Positions 33,801 to 45,800 of a stretch of 60,000 nucleotides of DNA are shown piece after piece. The stretch's first letter is position 1. Every line of letters begins with the position of its first letter. The notes under the pieces were generated by a model. The model was not told the origin of the DNA and did not search any database. It worked only from the letters and a program-made list of their open reading frames with translations. The translations under genes were made by a program, and so were the position numbers. The stretch spans positions 1,433,001 through 1,493,000 of the forward strand of contig OU612066.1 in assembly GCA_914767715.1 (NCBI GenBank), in the 5' to 3' direction. The DNA is from Membranipora membranacea. Its lineage: Eukaryota > Bryozoa > Gymnolaemata > Cheilostomatida > Membraniporidae.

Positions 33801-36127
33801 CATTCATCAGCTAGTCCCTATCGAGCGAAGCCAGAAGTGGAACCACATGGATAAAAAAAAATTAGATTAGTCACCTGTCTACACAGGGCAGACGGAGTTA
33901 GTAATATTACAAGCCCAGTCTGGTGTTCACACAATTTTAGTGCACAAACAAACAAGGCAATGTGAATTTAGACAGTTTAACACACCAGATTTGGAGGCAG
34001 CCAAGTGATGGGGAGTTTTGCTTCCAAAGTCTTTTTTTGCTTGATAAGTTTATGTGACATAATAGTTCAACTGACCCTGACGGGTGGATTGAATAACTCA
34101 CGGCGGAGTCGGTTAGTGAGTGAGTCAGCATTATTTATAGTTACAGATGTTTGAGAATGATGAGAACACCATATATGACACCGGCGTGAGCAGGAACAAA
34201 CCCAGAGGTTCGTAACATTGCTGAATTGCCGATTAGCATAACAAACAGCTTACCCTATAGGAGTTTAATTTAGCTAGAGTTTAATTACGACTTGGTACTA
34301 AATTTAGCTAGTACTAAATTTCGCTAGAAGGCTTACTAGTGAAAATTAAAAAAAATGTCCAAGCTGGGATTCGAACCCAGGGCATAACCCTCCAGCTGTT
34401 TGCAAGGCGTAACTTAGACCACTACGCCACACTACCTTGCATGCAAAGGTAAGGTGTATTCCTGTATAATTGTACATTGTTTATGAAACTATGGTGAGTG
34501 AGTTTAATTTAAGATACACTAAATTTCGCTACTTGGGCAAAAACGGAAAAGTGAATCCTAAATGCCGCGAAAACTAAACTCCTATAGGGTAGATTCATTA
34601 TTATTAGCTTTCAGGTGGTAATTTATTTTCTCACTATACACTATTTCACTTCAATTGAAACCCTATGAACAGAAACATTTTAAAGTTTACTAGTACATGT
34701 ATATCAAGTCTATGGTGTTTCCATTAAAACATTACCATTAACATATTAGCTCTGAATGGATGTGCGAAGGCTCATAGGACGTGTTGTAATTGTAAGGTAG
34801 TCTTAGTAGATGTAATGCAGTCTTGAGACATTGTGAGGTAGTAGGCAAAATTGAGTCTCGGAATTCCGAAGCCATCTGATTGGCTACCTGCTCTGGTGAC
34901 ATACTCCCCAAAGCGTGCGGATTTGTTATTAATAGTTATCCTCTCTTGTCATTATTAGCTGATTTTGATTGACAGTTTATGCAGGGGATATCCCATTTCC
35001 CCTTTCCAAAGTTGCAATCAGAACCGAAACTAAACTCATTGTTCTTGCACATGCGCAAATTCAAGTCACGCATGACGCATACTTAGCCTTACGACACCTG
35101 CTTTGTGGTAATGATAGCCTAGTTTATCAGTGATCTACATGCCAAGTCAGATCACGAGAGTCAGTATGCTATCACACACACCCTGATCATCTCACATGAA
35201 ACAAAAAGACTCATGCGGATATTGTTACGGCCTGATGTCTGATATTCATGGAACTCATGTTATGAAACTTTCAGAACTTGGATATTTTTGTGGTGTATGT
35301 ATTCATATCAGTGAGTAAATCGAAGATATTTTTTTCTGCAGGGAGTATTGGCGCCTATAATAAGACCGAAGACTCAGAGACAGTTTACTGTACAGGGAAA
35401 GGCGGTGCTTGTGAAAGTGAGTTATGTCATAATCTGATCCATGTTATTTATGAGATGTCCCTTACCAGAGATGAAACAGTAAATTTTCAAGGTTATCAAA
35501 TACTTACATTTTTGATAACCAGTTGATATGTTTAAAGCATAGGACTGTCTGTATTAAAGCAGCTTTGCATTGATCTTAATCTAAAAATGACATTTACATA
35601 TAATTACTATATATCTATAAAAAAGGGAGAAACTCAATCTGTGATCAAGCAGTTTGGCCATCCATAGACATACACAGCGGATAGCTCAACTAGTGAGCAG
35701 CTAATTTTTGTCATTACGCTGCCAATTACCAAACAGGGACATCAAACTCTTATCATCTTTACTTTGCATTTTACCAGTGCCAAAAAGCAGCGTGATGATT
35801 GCACCAAATTATGAAGTACCAACAGCTTCCGCTGCGAAGGACGACTACATGCTAATGTCAAAGATGCAGCCAGAGACGTATGAGGTGCTGGGAAATAGAG
35901 TCAGACCCAATACTGGCCTGGAAACATACACAGTACCAACAGTACCAACAGCAACAACAACAGCAAACAGTGAAGTGACAAAAACAGCTACAACTACTCC
36001 ATCATCTCAGCGAACCAGGAGACATTCCAAAACATTTTCAACTGCTTCCGGCCATAAACACAAAAAAAGAAAACGCAGGAGAAAAAGACGTGTAGTACCC
36101 AAAGAGGAGGAAGTTATCGCAGAGTGA
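30854..36127 (+). CDS. LAT-like single-pass transmembrane tyrosine adaptor
   Basis: Nine exons: 30854-31218, 31470-31550, 32200-32242, 32421-32462, 32935-32989, 33255-33271, 34147-34207, 35342-35416 and 35778-36127, all GT-AG and phase-consistent; 362 residues. An in-frame stop precedes the ATG. About 36 outer residues lead to one membrane segment (about 37-57) ending LCC, a likely palmitoylation site, then a Glu/Asp/Tyr-rich stretch. Tyrosine motifs are spread along the tail: TVYQN (161), TIYDTG (186 and 211), TVYCTG (237), NYEVP (258), DYMLM (270), TYEVL (281) and TYTVP (297). A Lys/Arg run lies near the C-terminus. This layout is that of transmembrane adaptors such as LAT or PAG, which recruit SH2 proteins after phosphorylation. 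No homology is claimed. Confidence 0.8.
31758..31937. mobile_element. 180-bp hAT-like MITE in the adaptor gene
   Basis: Perfect 8-bp duplications CCTGAGGC at 31750-31757 and 31938-31945. The right end, read inward, is TAGGGGTGGAAC, repeated once; the left end is a diverged TGATGGAACGG. The CAGGGGTGGAAC-like end is common in hAT MITEs. Lies in intron 2. Confidence 0.7.
33471..33550. mobile_element. 80-bp hairpin insertion flanked by 13-bp direct repeats
   Basis: Arms 33471-33499 and 33518-33546 pair at 26 of 29 positions around an 18-nt loop. Identical 13-mers CTTATAAACTAAT at 33458-33470 and 33551-33563 flank the insert. It lies in intron 6 of the adaptor gene. Size and folding resemble a microRNA precursor, but the flanking repeats show it arrived by insertion. 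Confidence 0.8.
34251..34591. mobile_element. 341-bp TIR element containing a tRNA-like sequence
   Basis: Ends TACCCTATAGGAGTTTA and the complement at the right edge; the outer TA fits a Tc1/mariner-type duplication. Inside, on the minus strand, is a tRNA-like stretch (34357-34436) next to an A-rich run. Lies in intron 7 of the adaptor gene. Compare the element of equal length at 49698. Confidence 0.8.
34357..34436 (-). pseudogene. tRNA-like sequence (class II type)
   Basis: On the minus strand there is an A-box-like TGGCGTAGTGGTCTAAG, a GGG/CCC long variable arm and a perfect T arm with GGTTCGAATCCC. The 3' acceptor strand (CTTGGAC) does not pair with the 5' end (GGTAGTG), so this is not a working tRNA. 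The long variable arm suggests Leu or Ser ancestry. It forms the core of the surrounding TIR element. Confidence 0.7.
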
Positions 36128-36816
36128 CATGATCCATCACTAATACCGGGTATCACATTTTCTTTCCATTTATGTATATATGTCTATACTGAGGCAGCAC
36201 TATAACAGTGCTCTCATCAGTATAGTCGGCATAACAGGACAGTGAAACACACAAGTGCGAATATCACTCTCTACGGTTTGAGGCAGGCGATGAATATATG
36301 TGTTTATGTTATATATATATATAAATTTGATATCATACAAAATAACAAAACTTTTAAGATGTAAAAATTTGTTAAATAATTGATGACATGATAAGATGAT
36401 TGATTGCTTACTATGAATGTGTGTGAGCGAGCGAGCGTTCGCTTATGGCATAGTCAGCATAGAAAAGTCTCTTATTTAGGGAATGTATGAATATGGAATG
36501 TATAGCTATAAAAATTGACAATCATAGACGGTAAACGTGAGAGAATGTGCTTTCAGAATGAACCTGAGTTATCAGGGTGAGGAGTAGCTCTAGTGTTTTG
36601 TCAATACTTAGTCGGGCTGTATGATCTGAAAATTCACTTCATATGGAAATTCTTTCAACATCCCTCTCTCCCCCGCACAGGCCTAGCATTATCTCAAAGG
36701 CGGCAACACAAAACTTGTCTAGCGGGCGAGTATAGTATTCGTTACGTAGAATAACTACAGTATATACATTCTACAAATATCTTGAGCACTGCTTATAGTT
36801 GTAATGCTATGTTGTT
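36128..36816. other. Region between two convergent genes; small hairpin
   Basis: The adaptor gene and the minus-strand secreted-protein gene end tail to tail across this 690-bp space. Hairpin-forming segments TATACTGA (36185-36192) and TCAGTATA (36217-36224), with an inner AGCACT/AGTGCT pair, lie just after the adaptor stop. No clear AATAAA is seen for either gene. Confidence 0.5.
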
Positions 36817-39800
36817 TCACGACAGCTGATGTGTAGTAGATATAGATAATATACTAAGTAGCAGTAGAAGTAGTGAGTTGGGTAGAGTAAGACTCGCCTT
36901 CCCTGATAACACGTACACAGTGGTAGACTTCATGTACGGATCTCGTCCATCCAAAAACTTCTGTGGACAATCATCAACTACAACACAGAATATCATAATC
37001 ATACCTACAAGTAACGTTCTAGTTTAAGTTGCCTCTGTGGCCTTAGTTATTTTTATGGTAGGCCCAATTTGTAAATTCAAAATAAACTCAGCTCAGTAAG
37101 TTGCACTTGCTCTTGTGATTAGCCATCAGAATGAGCAAAGAATTCTCAGTAATACACAGATAGGATAGGATGGGTTAGCTAATTCTGCAGCAGACAGAGA
37201 TGACACTGATAAGAAGGGTGATAATGACACTCACACTCTCGCTCATTCTCGTGTAGTTCTAACATAAGACTGGCACCCTCCGACTCTGTGTAACTTCTAG
37301 GAGTCTGATTAGAACCACAGGCTGATCTCAGAGCTCTGGACATTCTTATATCCTTCCAACCGAGTCTCTCATAAACCTAAAGTAAGAATAACAATAAAAA
37401 TATCAGCTGCAAACGAGCCATGAGTCTAAAACATCATCTCCCCCTATATAACAATCATTTATAGGCTTAGACTATACTGACCCAGAGAGGTACTTTAGTG
37501 CTCTGTACGCGAGTGAGTAAATCCTAGCATAGCTAGGCTTGTATTATATATATTAGACAAGGACTGAATAGCTTAGAGGCAGGTCACTATATAACTTAAT
37601 GAGACTTACCCAGCATCTGTAATTAGAGACGGGGTCCTCCGTATCGTAAGTAACGAGATAAGACTGCTGATTCTCCTGCCAGTAACCGACACACTGAAGG
37701 TAATTATCCGGCTCATCTACAGAAATACAGCAATGTAACATCGAGGTAACAGTAATCATTACCAATAGATCATAGAGAAAGAGTTATCACATTATGATGG
37801 ACAGGACATTATCGGACCTAACTATTAACGGTAAGTAGACTTTGTTTGCCATCATATGCAGCAAACCAACTCCACAAATTGACTATCATCTATCAGGTGA
37901 AATCTGTGCTTAAACTTGTAGTGGCATTTTTTCCTTTCCAACCAATCAGGCACAATTTGAGCACAGATGAATCTGCATACAAAATATGCCAAATTTTACT
38001 CAAAAACTGAGTTGTCACTGTAACCAAAGCCTCCATATCAATACTAGAGAGGTTTATGACTAGAACATACCATACTCTCCGATTGGTCGTCCTACGTGAT
38101 CAACTGTCGCGCATCTATCGGCATCCAAATTCACTGTCTTGGGGTTTCCAGAACAAACCTGTAAACGAAAGGGGATTCATTTTTTGGATTTTATTTAGAG
38201 TTCTACCACATCTGGCTAATTTAGCCAAGGACTATTTGGCTTCGTCAAGAGTGTGGTCAGAAATGGCATCCCTTACCAAGAGAAAATCAATTCAATGTTT
38301 TGTCTCCTATTCCACTCTCTCATAGTTCAAAACAGTTTTACCTGAGTGTCAAGCAAGCTGACGATTCATCATTATCTATGTCTATTGCTTTGAATTTGCT
38401 ACTCACCTTAAATTCAGATTCCACATTATCACAAGTGTATCCCACACGAGGCCTGTCTGTAACACCTCGAATCCTAGTCTGGTACTTAAACTGAGAGACT
38501 CCAGTCTGAGTAAAATTATATATACCGCCTATAGGACATTCTACTGGTGCTGGAGGGTACACTATAAAATAACAAGACATGTCTTAGAATACTCGCACAT
38601 ACAGCTCACTCTACAATAAGTTCATTTGCATGAGCAGATTATTTTAATTACAGATAACCTGACCCGACTTAGACTAAGAATAATTTGCCAAATCAAATTA
38701 GAGTTACATTTAATAGTTGTCTTGTCACAAGTTCTGATAAATAGAAGGGGAAAATTCCCAATCCAAGAGTGAGAGTCTTGTAGCTTTTGTATTATTTTGC
38801 CTCTCATACAGAGACCAACACATCAGACAGCAGTTTAATTATTTCAACACATTATTTCTTCAATGTCTGTATAAAACTTTATAACTGCTATAGAAAGAAT
38901 AGCCGATGTTCCCATTTGACGGTTTTTTAGTTCAAATTGCTATTTTCCAAATAAATGTCTCCAAATGATCATACAAATGTTATGCTCAAAACGGCCTTGA
39001 ACTATACTTGATTAATTTTTAGGTGTGGGGCCATGTCCCTATACTGAAATGAGCTTATTGAGTTCACGAGGGAGCTCATCTAAACATTATGCTTACATAT
39101 AAAAGTCTGGTATACATAGTTGAGGTTCTCTGTTCTGCTGACGGTGAAGGCCGACCAGCTGCACGCCTCAGTGAATATCTTCTGTAGACTGTCTGTATCA
39201 CTGAAGTCTGTGCTAGCTCTGTATGGTTTACCTGAACATAGATCATCATACATTATATCTCATATAACATTTAGTCAAAGAATAAATCTCTGCAGAATAG
39301 TTTGACACGACTAAACTAATGCTATACATTTTGATTGAAGGTATATCAACCCTGCCTTTAGGTTTTGTTGCTACAGCGATAGGCAAAGTAAAACACTCAA
39401 AGCTTCCAGTTATTTGGATTATCAAAGTGCAAAATATTTTCAAGAGCTAGGAAACTTACTGGACTGTTTGTTTTTCAATCTGACATTTTGATTGCAGAGT
39501 TCCAACAGTACTCACCCATTCTAAATCTGATAATATTTTGGTGTCTTGGAAGGAACTCAAAACAGACATAATCAGTCTCACATTTACCCAGTGTGACCTG
39601 CTTCATCAAAAATCTCGTGTCACGTGTCTGCTGACAAGAGAAGTATGTGTCAACCTACAAATCAGAATAGATACTACATGGATAAGACATCCTCAGCTCT
39701 CGCATACTACATAAGAGTATGCTTGGTCTGCTCATCCTGTAAGGAGAAGTCGTGTAAATCCTTCTGTGTCACTGAAAGGTGGCACATTTATTACACTCTA

Positions 39801-42800
39801 GAAAGGACCTTATAAATCCATAATTAACAATTTGAGCTCCTCAGCCAGAATTATGGTGTTTATTCAGTGGAGTGACAGCTTGAAGCCTTAAGGAAAAATC
39901 ATACTGAGTAACTACTTACAGATTTGAACGATGTATAGACAGTATTGAACATGATATGAGTGGCGTTGATCTGAACTGTAGAATCATATTGTGAAGAGGT
40001 GAACCAGGAGCCAGAGAAGTTCTGGGGTAACATACAGGTGGGAGTGAGACCGTCCCTCTGGGCGGATGTCAACGCTACAAAACCACCAGTCCAAATATCA
40101 TACAGCAACAGAACGATTAATAGAATCAGGGTTATATGCGTAAAGGTATCTTTGCACCTTCAGTTGTTTTCTTCTAATATGCATACAATTGATACATAGC
40201 AGTGCAAAGTTACTACTAATAACTACTACTCCTTATATACAACAACTGCATGGCCACACCGCCGTGTGTGGCGCCGTATGTGGTGCCGGTACAACGCGCC
40301 GTGTGTGGTGCCGGTACAACGCGCCGTGTGTGGTGCCGGTACAACGCGCCGTGTGTGGTGCCGGTACTTACAAGGTTGTCTCATGATTCTCTCAGGACCC
40401 TGATATTCATCCTGTAACTCGTTACAGCTCGGATTGGACGACATTGTGTATCTGACCTTATTATCAGGTAGCTGCTGATTATCCTGGGTCAGAATACATC
40501 TTATCTACAAATATATCCTTACATGTAAAGATGCGGCTCGACTATACAACATTTAATTAGGAGTTGTTAAATCAATGACAATCTGAAGCAAAGACATCTT
40601 TTCTTCACAAATAAATAGACAGGTATTATTAAGCCAAATAAGGTAAAATATAAAATGTCGACTTTATGAAATGCCGCTTTCTAGATGAATTGGATGCAAA
40701 ACAAGTCAATGTTAGTTAGTTGAATACCTTCAATATTTAATTGTACTATATTTGACTTATAATGATCCACGGACCAATAGCCAGGAATCACACCATCTAC
40801 ACCTTGAAGTCACTCACCTTCTCCTGGAATACAGCCTCAGCCTCATTCCATATAGCTGCATACATACGATGTGAGTTGCCAGGATCCTTCCATGAGCCAA
40901 GACATCTCCATTTGATGTCTAAACAAAATAAATAATATTAGGCCCGAGATAGAAGCGCCACTACACTTAGCTGGAAATTATTTTATCAACTTATAGAAGC
41001 CCAGGGTTTTCTCTAAGTCACTGTAAGCGATAGCATATCACATATTATAATTTAGTGTATCACCTGCAATTTGTCTTATGTTGTTCCATTGGGTCTCCTA
41101 GATCCCCAATTCAAAAGACAATTACACATTTGATAAATTGGGTTTGTGGCAGGAATAAAAACTAACAGCAGCAAAATTGTCTTACCGATATTTTGTGATC
41201 GACTGTTTCCTGGACATGTTCTGTAGTATTGGAAGAATACGATATTATCTCTATAAGCAGAACCTGGTTCCTGGCAGGCACTGATTCTGTTCTCAGAGTT
41301 ATCACAAATACCTTCAAAATCCTGGTACTCATAGTTAAACTGGAACTCTCCTTCTATTGTGTTCTTACAATTCTCATTGAGCACGTTACGACCTGGATAA
41401 AATAATATACCACATATAATCATGTATGCTCTGCAGACCGGATATCATATGTCATTACCTAGATGGAGAAGCTGCCTTCAATAAAATAAAGCCAGGTAGA
41501 GAAAGTATGCTGTTAGGAATAATGGGTAATTATGAACCAAACCACTTGCTGTATGTTGTTCAAAAACTTGTGACAATTATTGGTATATTGCCTATATAGG
41601 CCTACAATACAAGGGAAAAGAAATATAGGAGAAAGCTTTTACGCTGGCTGAAGGTTTGGTCTTGGTAGTTACCAGAGGATTGAAACCATAATAACGTTTT
41701 GTGACTAATGTGAGTAACGTAACGTAATCCATGATTATATAGTGAGATCAGAGAACATGAACATACATAGTCTCTGGTGAAATGTTATCATGTAGGTTGA
41801 GGAACATGACTCATGACAAGGTATGTACAACTGTAATTATCATCTTCATATTATTTACAAAATCATTCTCACATGTAACAGCTTAAACCACTGCTGACAT
41901 AGGTGGGCTTTGCCCATCAGTGCCACCAGTCAAAAATTTAAATAGAGAGTTGTGGCATCAAAACATCTAGCCAGTAGCTTTGAATGGAGTTATATGAGCT
42001 ATCAAAATGTAAGAAGTATCTTCTTCCCCAGCCATCCACCGTTAGTGATGACATATGTTGAGGATGACCAATCAGGTGCCTTTAAAATCTAGCTGAGGTC
42101 CAACATTTTTATTAGTGATGGATCTCAGCTAGATTTTAAAGGCACCTGATTGTCAACCTCAACATAATATGTCATCACTAGTGGTTGATGGCTGGGGAAG
42201 AAGATACTTCTTACATTTTAAAAAGCTCATATAACTCCATTCAAAGCTACTGGCTAGATGTTTTGATGCCACAACTCTCTATTTATATTTTTGACTGGTG
42301 GCTATGCTGGGCAAAGCCCAGCTGTGGCAGCAGTGGTTTAATATTCTTAACGTGCTGTGGCCTCAAAACATGTTGACGCCACAACCATTAATAGTCAGAC
42401 GTGGGCCACCATGACATCTCATGCGGTGCCCTGGTGTTTGTCTGAAAGCAGAAAAATTTTGGCCTTATAGGATTTTAGAAAAAATGACATTTTTAAAGAC
42501 TCACGATATAGTTGTTTGAATGTAGATACTAGTGTCTCAAGGTTACAGTTCTCATTAGCTTGCTGAGCTGAGGCATAAGTACAATCACCTACAAGGAAAT
42601 AACATTATATTTTAGACTATTGGTTAGGACTGACACAAATAAACTATTAACATGAAATGACAGCTTCAACTCAGCTACTTGCATAAGGTGATTCATCACT
42701 TATAATGGGCGAGATCGTGTACAAATAAAGGATGGTTGGATGGATGGATGGATTTATTACTATCATAGACAAAAATTTGTCACGAAATACGTTGTTAATA

Positions 42801-45800
42801 CTGACAAGAAAGAAAAACATGGAAAAAATCAGATCTCTGTTGTATAAAAAGTTTTTAGAATAGTATATTATTAAGTGTATGTATGAGATGTCTTAAAAAG
42901 CTGTCTCTACCCCATGTACCCCGATATTTAACGGTGCAGTAGCGACCTGAGGGGCATTTAGTTAGAAAGTCATTGATAAAGTGCTCTTCATCGTGTATGT
43001 ACCGTAGTCCAAGTGTCTTGATCTGGTTGGCCACCAGAGCATCTATATCGGGGTGCTCAATCCCTAACTTGGCGGCATCTTTAAATATTTTGCGTAAGGA
43101 CTTCTTGTCGCTTGCATGGATGCTTGTAAAAATTATGGGGAGACAGTAAGTGATGAGGGATACAATAAAACTCTTGAATAACATATGAGAAAGGGGCTTT
43201 GAGCTATAGTATACAAAATTTTTCACAATATACATGCGTTGAGATGCAGTAGTCACTATGGATTGCACATGATCATGATAGCGGAGTTTATCGTCAACAG
43301 TAACACCAAGGTATTTTACTTTGTCACAAAAATCAACACCCGTGCCGTTAAGGATAAGAGTAGGAGTAATGGGCCTAACAAGCTGAGTAGAAAACATCAT
43401 TTCTTGAGTCTTGGAGGCGTTTAACAATAGGTTTAAATCACAACATTGCTTTGAAATTCTACTAATCTCATCAAGATAGGCACTAAGATCTGATTGATTT
43501 GATATGCATCCAATTATACAGGTGTCGTCTGCGTATTTAATGACAGTTATATTGCTCAAGTCTGAGGTAACCCTATTGGTATATATTGAAAACAAAAGTG
43601 GAGATAAACAGCAACCCTGGGGAGTGCCAGTGTTGGTTATGATGGGTTTTGAGATATTGCCATCTACTATTGTTCTTTGGGTGCGATTCGTTAGGAAGCT
43701 GTATATCCATTCAGTGACATTGGAGTCGAGATGTGATAGTTGCGAGATTAAGTCTGGAACATGTATTGTGTTGAATGCAGAAGAAAAGTCAAGGAACAGA
43801 CACCTGGCATAATTTGAAGTTTTCTTGTCAATGAAATCTGTGATGGTAGTAGTGAGGCATAAAAGAGCATCTTGAGTTGAGCGGTTTGCACGATAAGCAA
43901 ACTGAAGGTGGTCCATAGCTGTATGAGTAATAATGTAATGTTTAACAAGTCTCTCCATCATTTTGCACAGGCAACTGGTGAGCGCTATTGGTCTGTATTG
44001 TTTAAGTTGATTGGGATTCTTAACTTTGGGTAGGGGTTTGATAATGGCCGATTTCCAGGAAGTAGGGGTTGACTTAGACGTGATAGATAAATTGAACAGT
44101 TTCGTTATGACAGGCGCCAGTTGATAGGCACATAGCTTAAGTACTTTGGGGATGAGGCCATCAGGGCCTGGACCTTTCCTCGAGTTCAACGATTTCAACT
44201 GCTTTAAGACAGTAGCCTCTTCTATTTCTAAAGGTGGTGCTATGGTGGTGTTGTTATTGATGTCAGGACGGTCAGCGAGAGGCTTCTCAAATCTTGTGAA
44301 GAAGGTGTTTAGGTCATCTGAGTTGAATGGATTTTGTTGAGTTGGTTTTGGGCTATTAGTAGGTAATCCACTAATCTTTTTAATGTCAGTCCAGGCTTTA
44401 GCAGGTTCTTTCGCTAGGTTATGCTGTATTTTCCGAGAGTATTCTTGTTTGGCTTGTTTAATAGATTTAGTGATGTCGCGTTTGAGTTTGTTGTAGAGTT
44501 TACGGTTACCAGTTTGGTGGGCTTGTTGTTTCTCACCGATCATCTCCGATATTTGTTTATTGATCCATGGTTTTTGATTTGTGCAAACTCTGACGCTCTT
44601 CTCTGGTATACACAGATCGGTACAAAAGTTAATATAGTCAGTGATAATATTCGTTTGTTTATCAAGGTCATCATTGTCAGAAATTAAATTGTCCCAAATA
44701 GTGATGTCAAGAGCAGCTTGCAGATTTTCACAGTTTTCTTCAGAATAATACGACGAGTTATTCTAGTGGGTTTGCATTTGGATAACGGAGTGTAGGTAGG
44801 AATGAGATGTGTTATATAATGGTCAGATTCACCAAGCTTAGCTAGTTGACAACATTGTTTGAACGCATCTTTAATCCTAATGTAGCATTTATCTAGAATT
44901 CTGTTTTTACGTGTGGGTGTTTTCACTGCTTGGTAATATCCAGCAAGCTTGAAGGGTAGCTGATTGAAATCACCCATCACGATGATGCAGGAATCTGGAT
45001 GTTTTTTCTCTAGATCTTTGACATGTGATGATATCGTTTGAACAGTAGTTTGAGCATTGTGTTTTAATCTGGAATCACCAGTGAAGGGAGCATAACATGA
45101 TACAGAGATAATCGAGGAGAACTCTCGCGGTAGCCAATGCGGTCTTGACTTGATAGTTAAGATTTCGCAGTGTGGATCGGCGTGGTTGAAGATAATTTTA
45201 TTATTTGTAGACCATTCGTTGTCGATATAAACTAAAACACCCCCGCCGCAAGATTTACCAGAAGTCTCGGGTATTCTGTCGTTTCGGAACTGTTCATATC
45301 TATCTAGTTCTGTGCGTGAGTGTGAGATATCTGGGGTCAGCCACGATTCAGTAATACAAATGAGCTGGGATTTATTTTGAAGTCGTTTTGTTTGCAACAG
45401 TCCATGCAGCTCATCAAGTTTGTTGCGTATAGATTGAGCATTAGTGAGAACGATAGCAGGGAGAGGTACTTTTCCGTTTTTGATACTGTGATTCACTCTG
45501 ACACCAGCTCGCTTTCCGCGTTTCCGAGTGCGTAAAAGTCCAGGGTCAATATTTTTGACTAAGTGCTTGTAATTATTATTCCAGATTTCTTTTAGTAAGG
45601 ATCCATCTAAAGTGTTTTTTATATCCAACAGAGATTGATAATCCATGTGTTCAAGGCTTTTCACTCCTCTAGGCTGGTAAATGAGGGTGATTATAAGTGC
45701 CAGTATGAACAGAGGCTGCATTAGCTGCGCCATTGTGTTGAACAGTAAAAGTATTATTTAAATACTGGATTACAGAGAGAATTTGAAAAGACAACCTCAC

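Noticed and set aside
34357-34436. Functional tRNA gene
   Set aside because: The T arm is good but the acceptor strands do not pair, and it lies within a TIR element.
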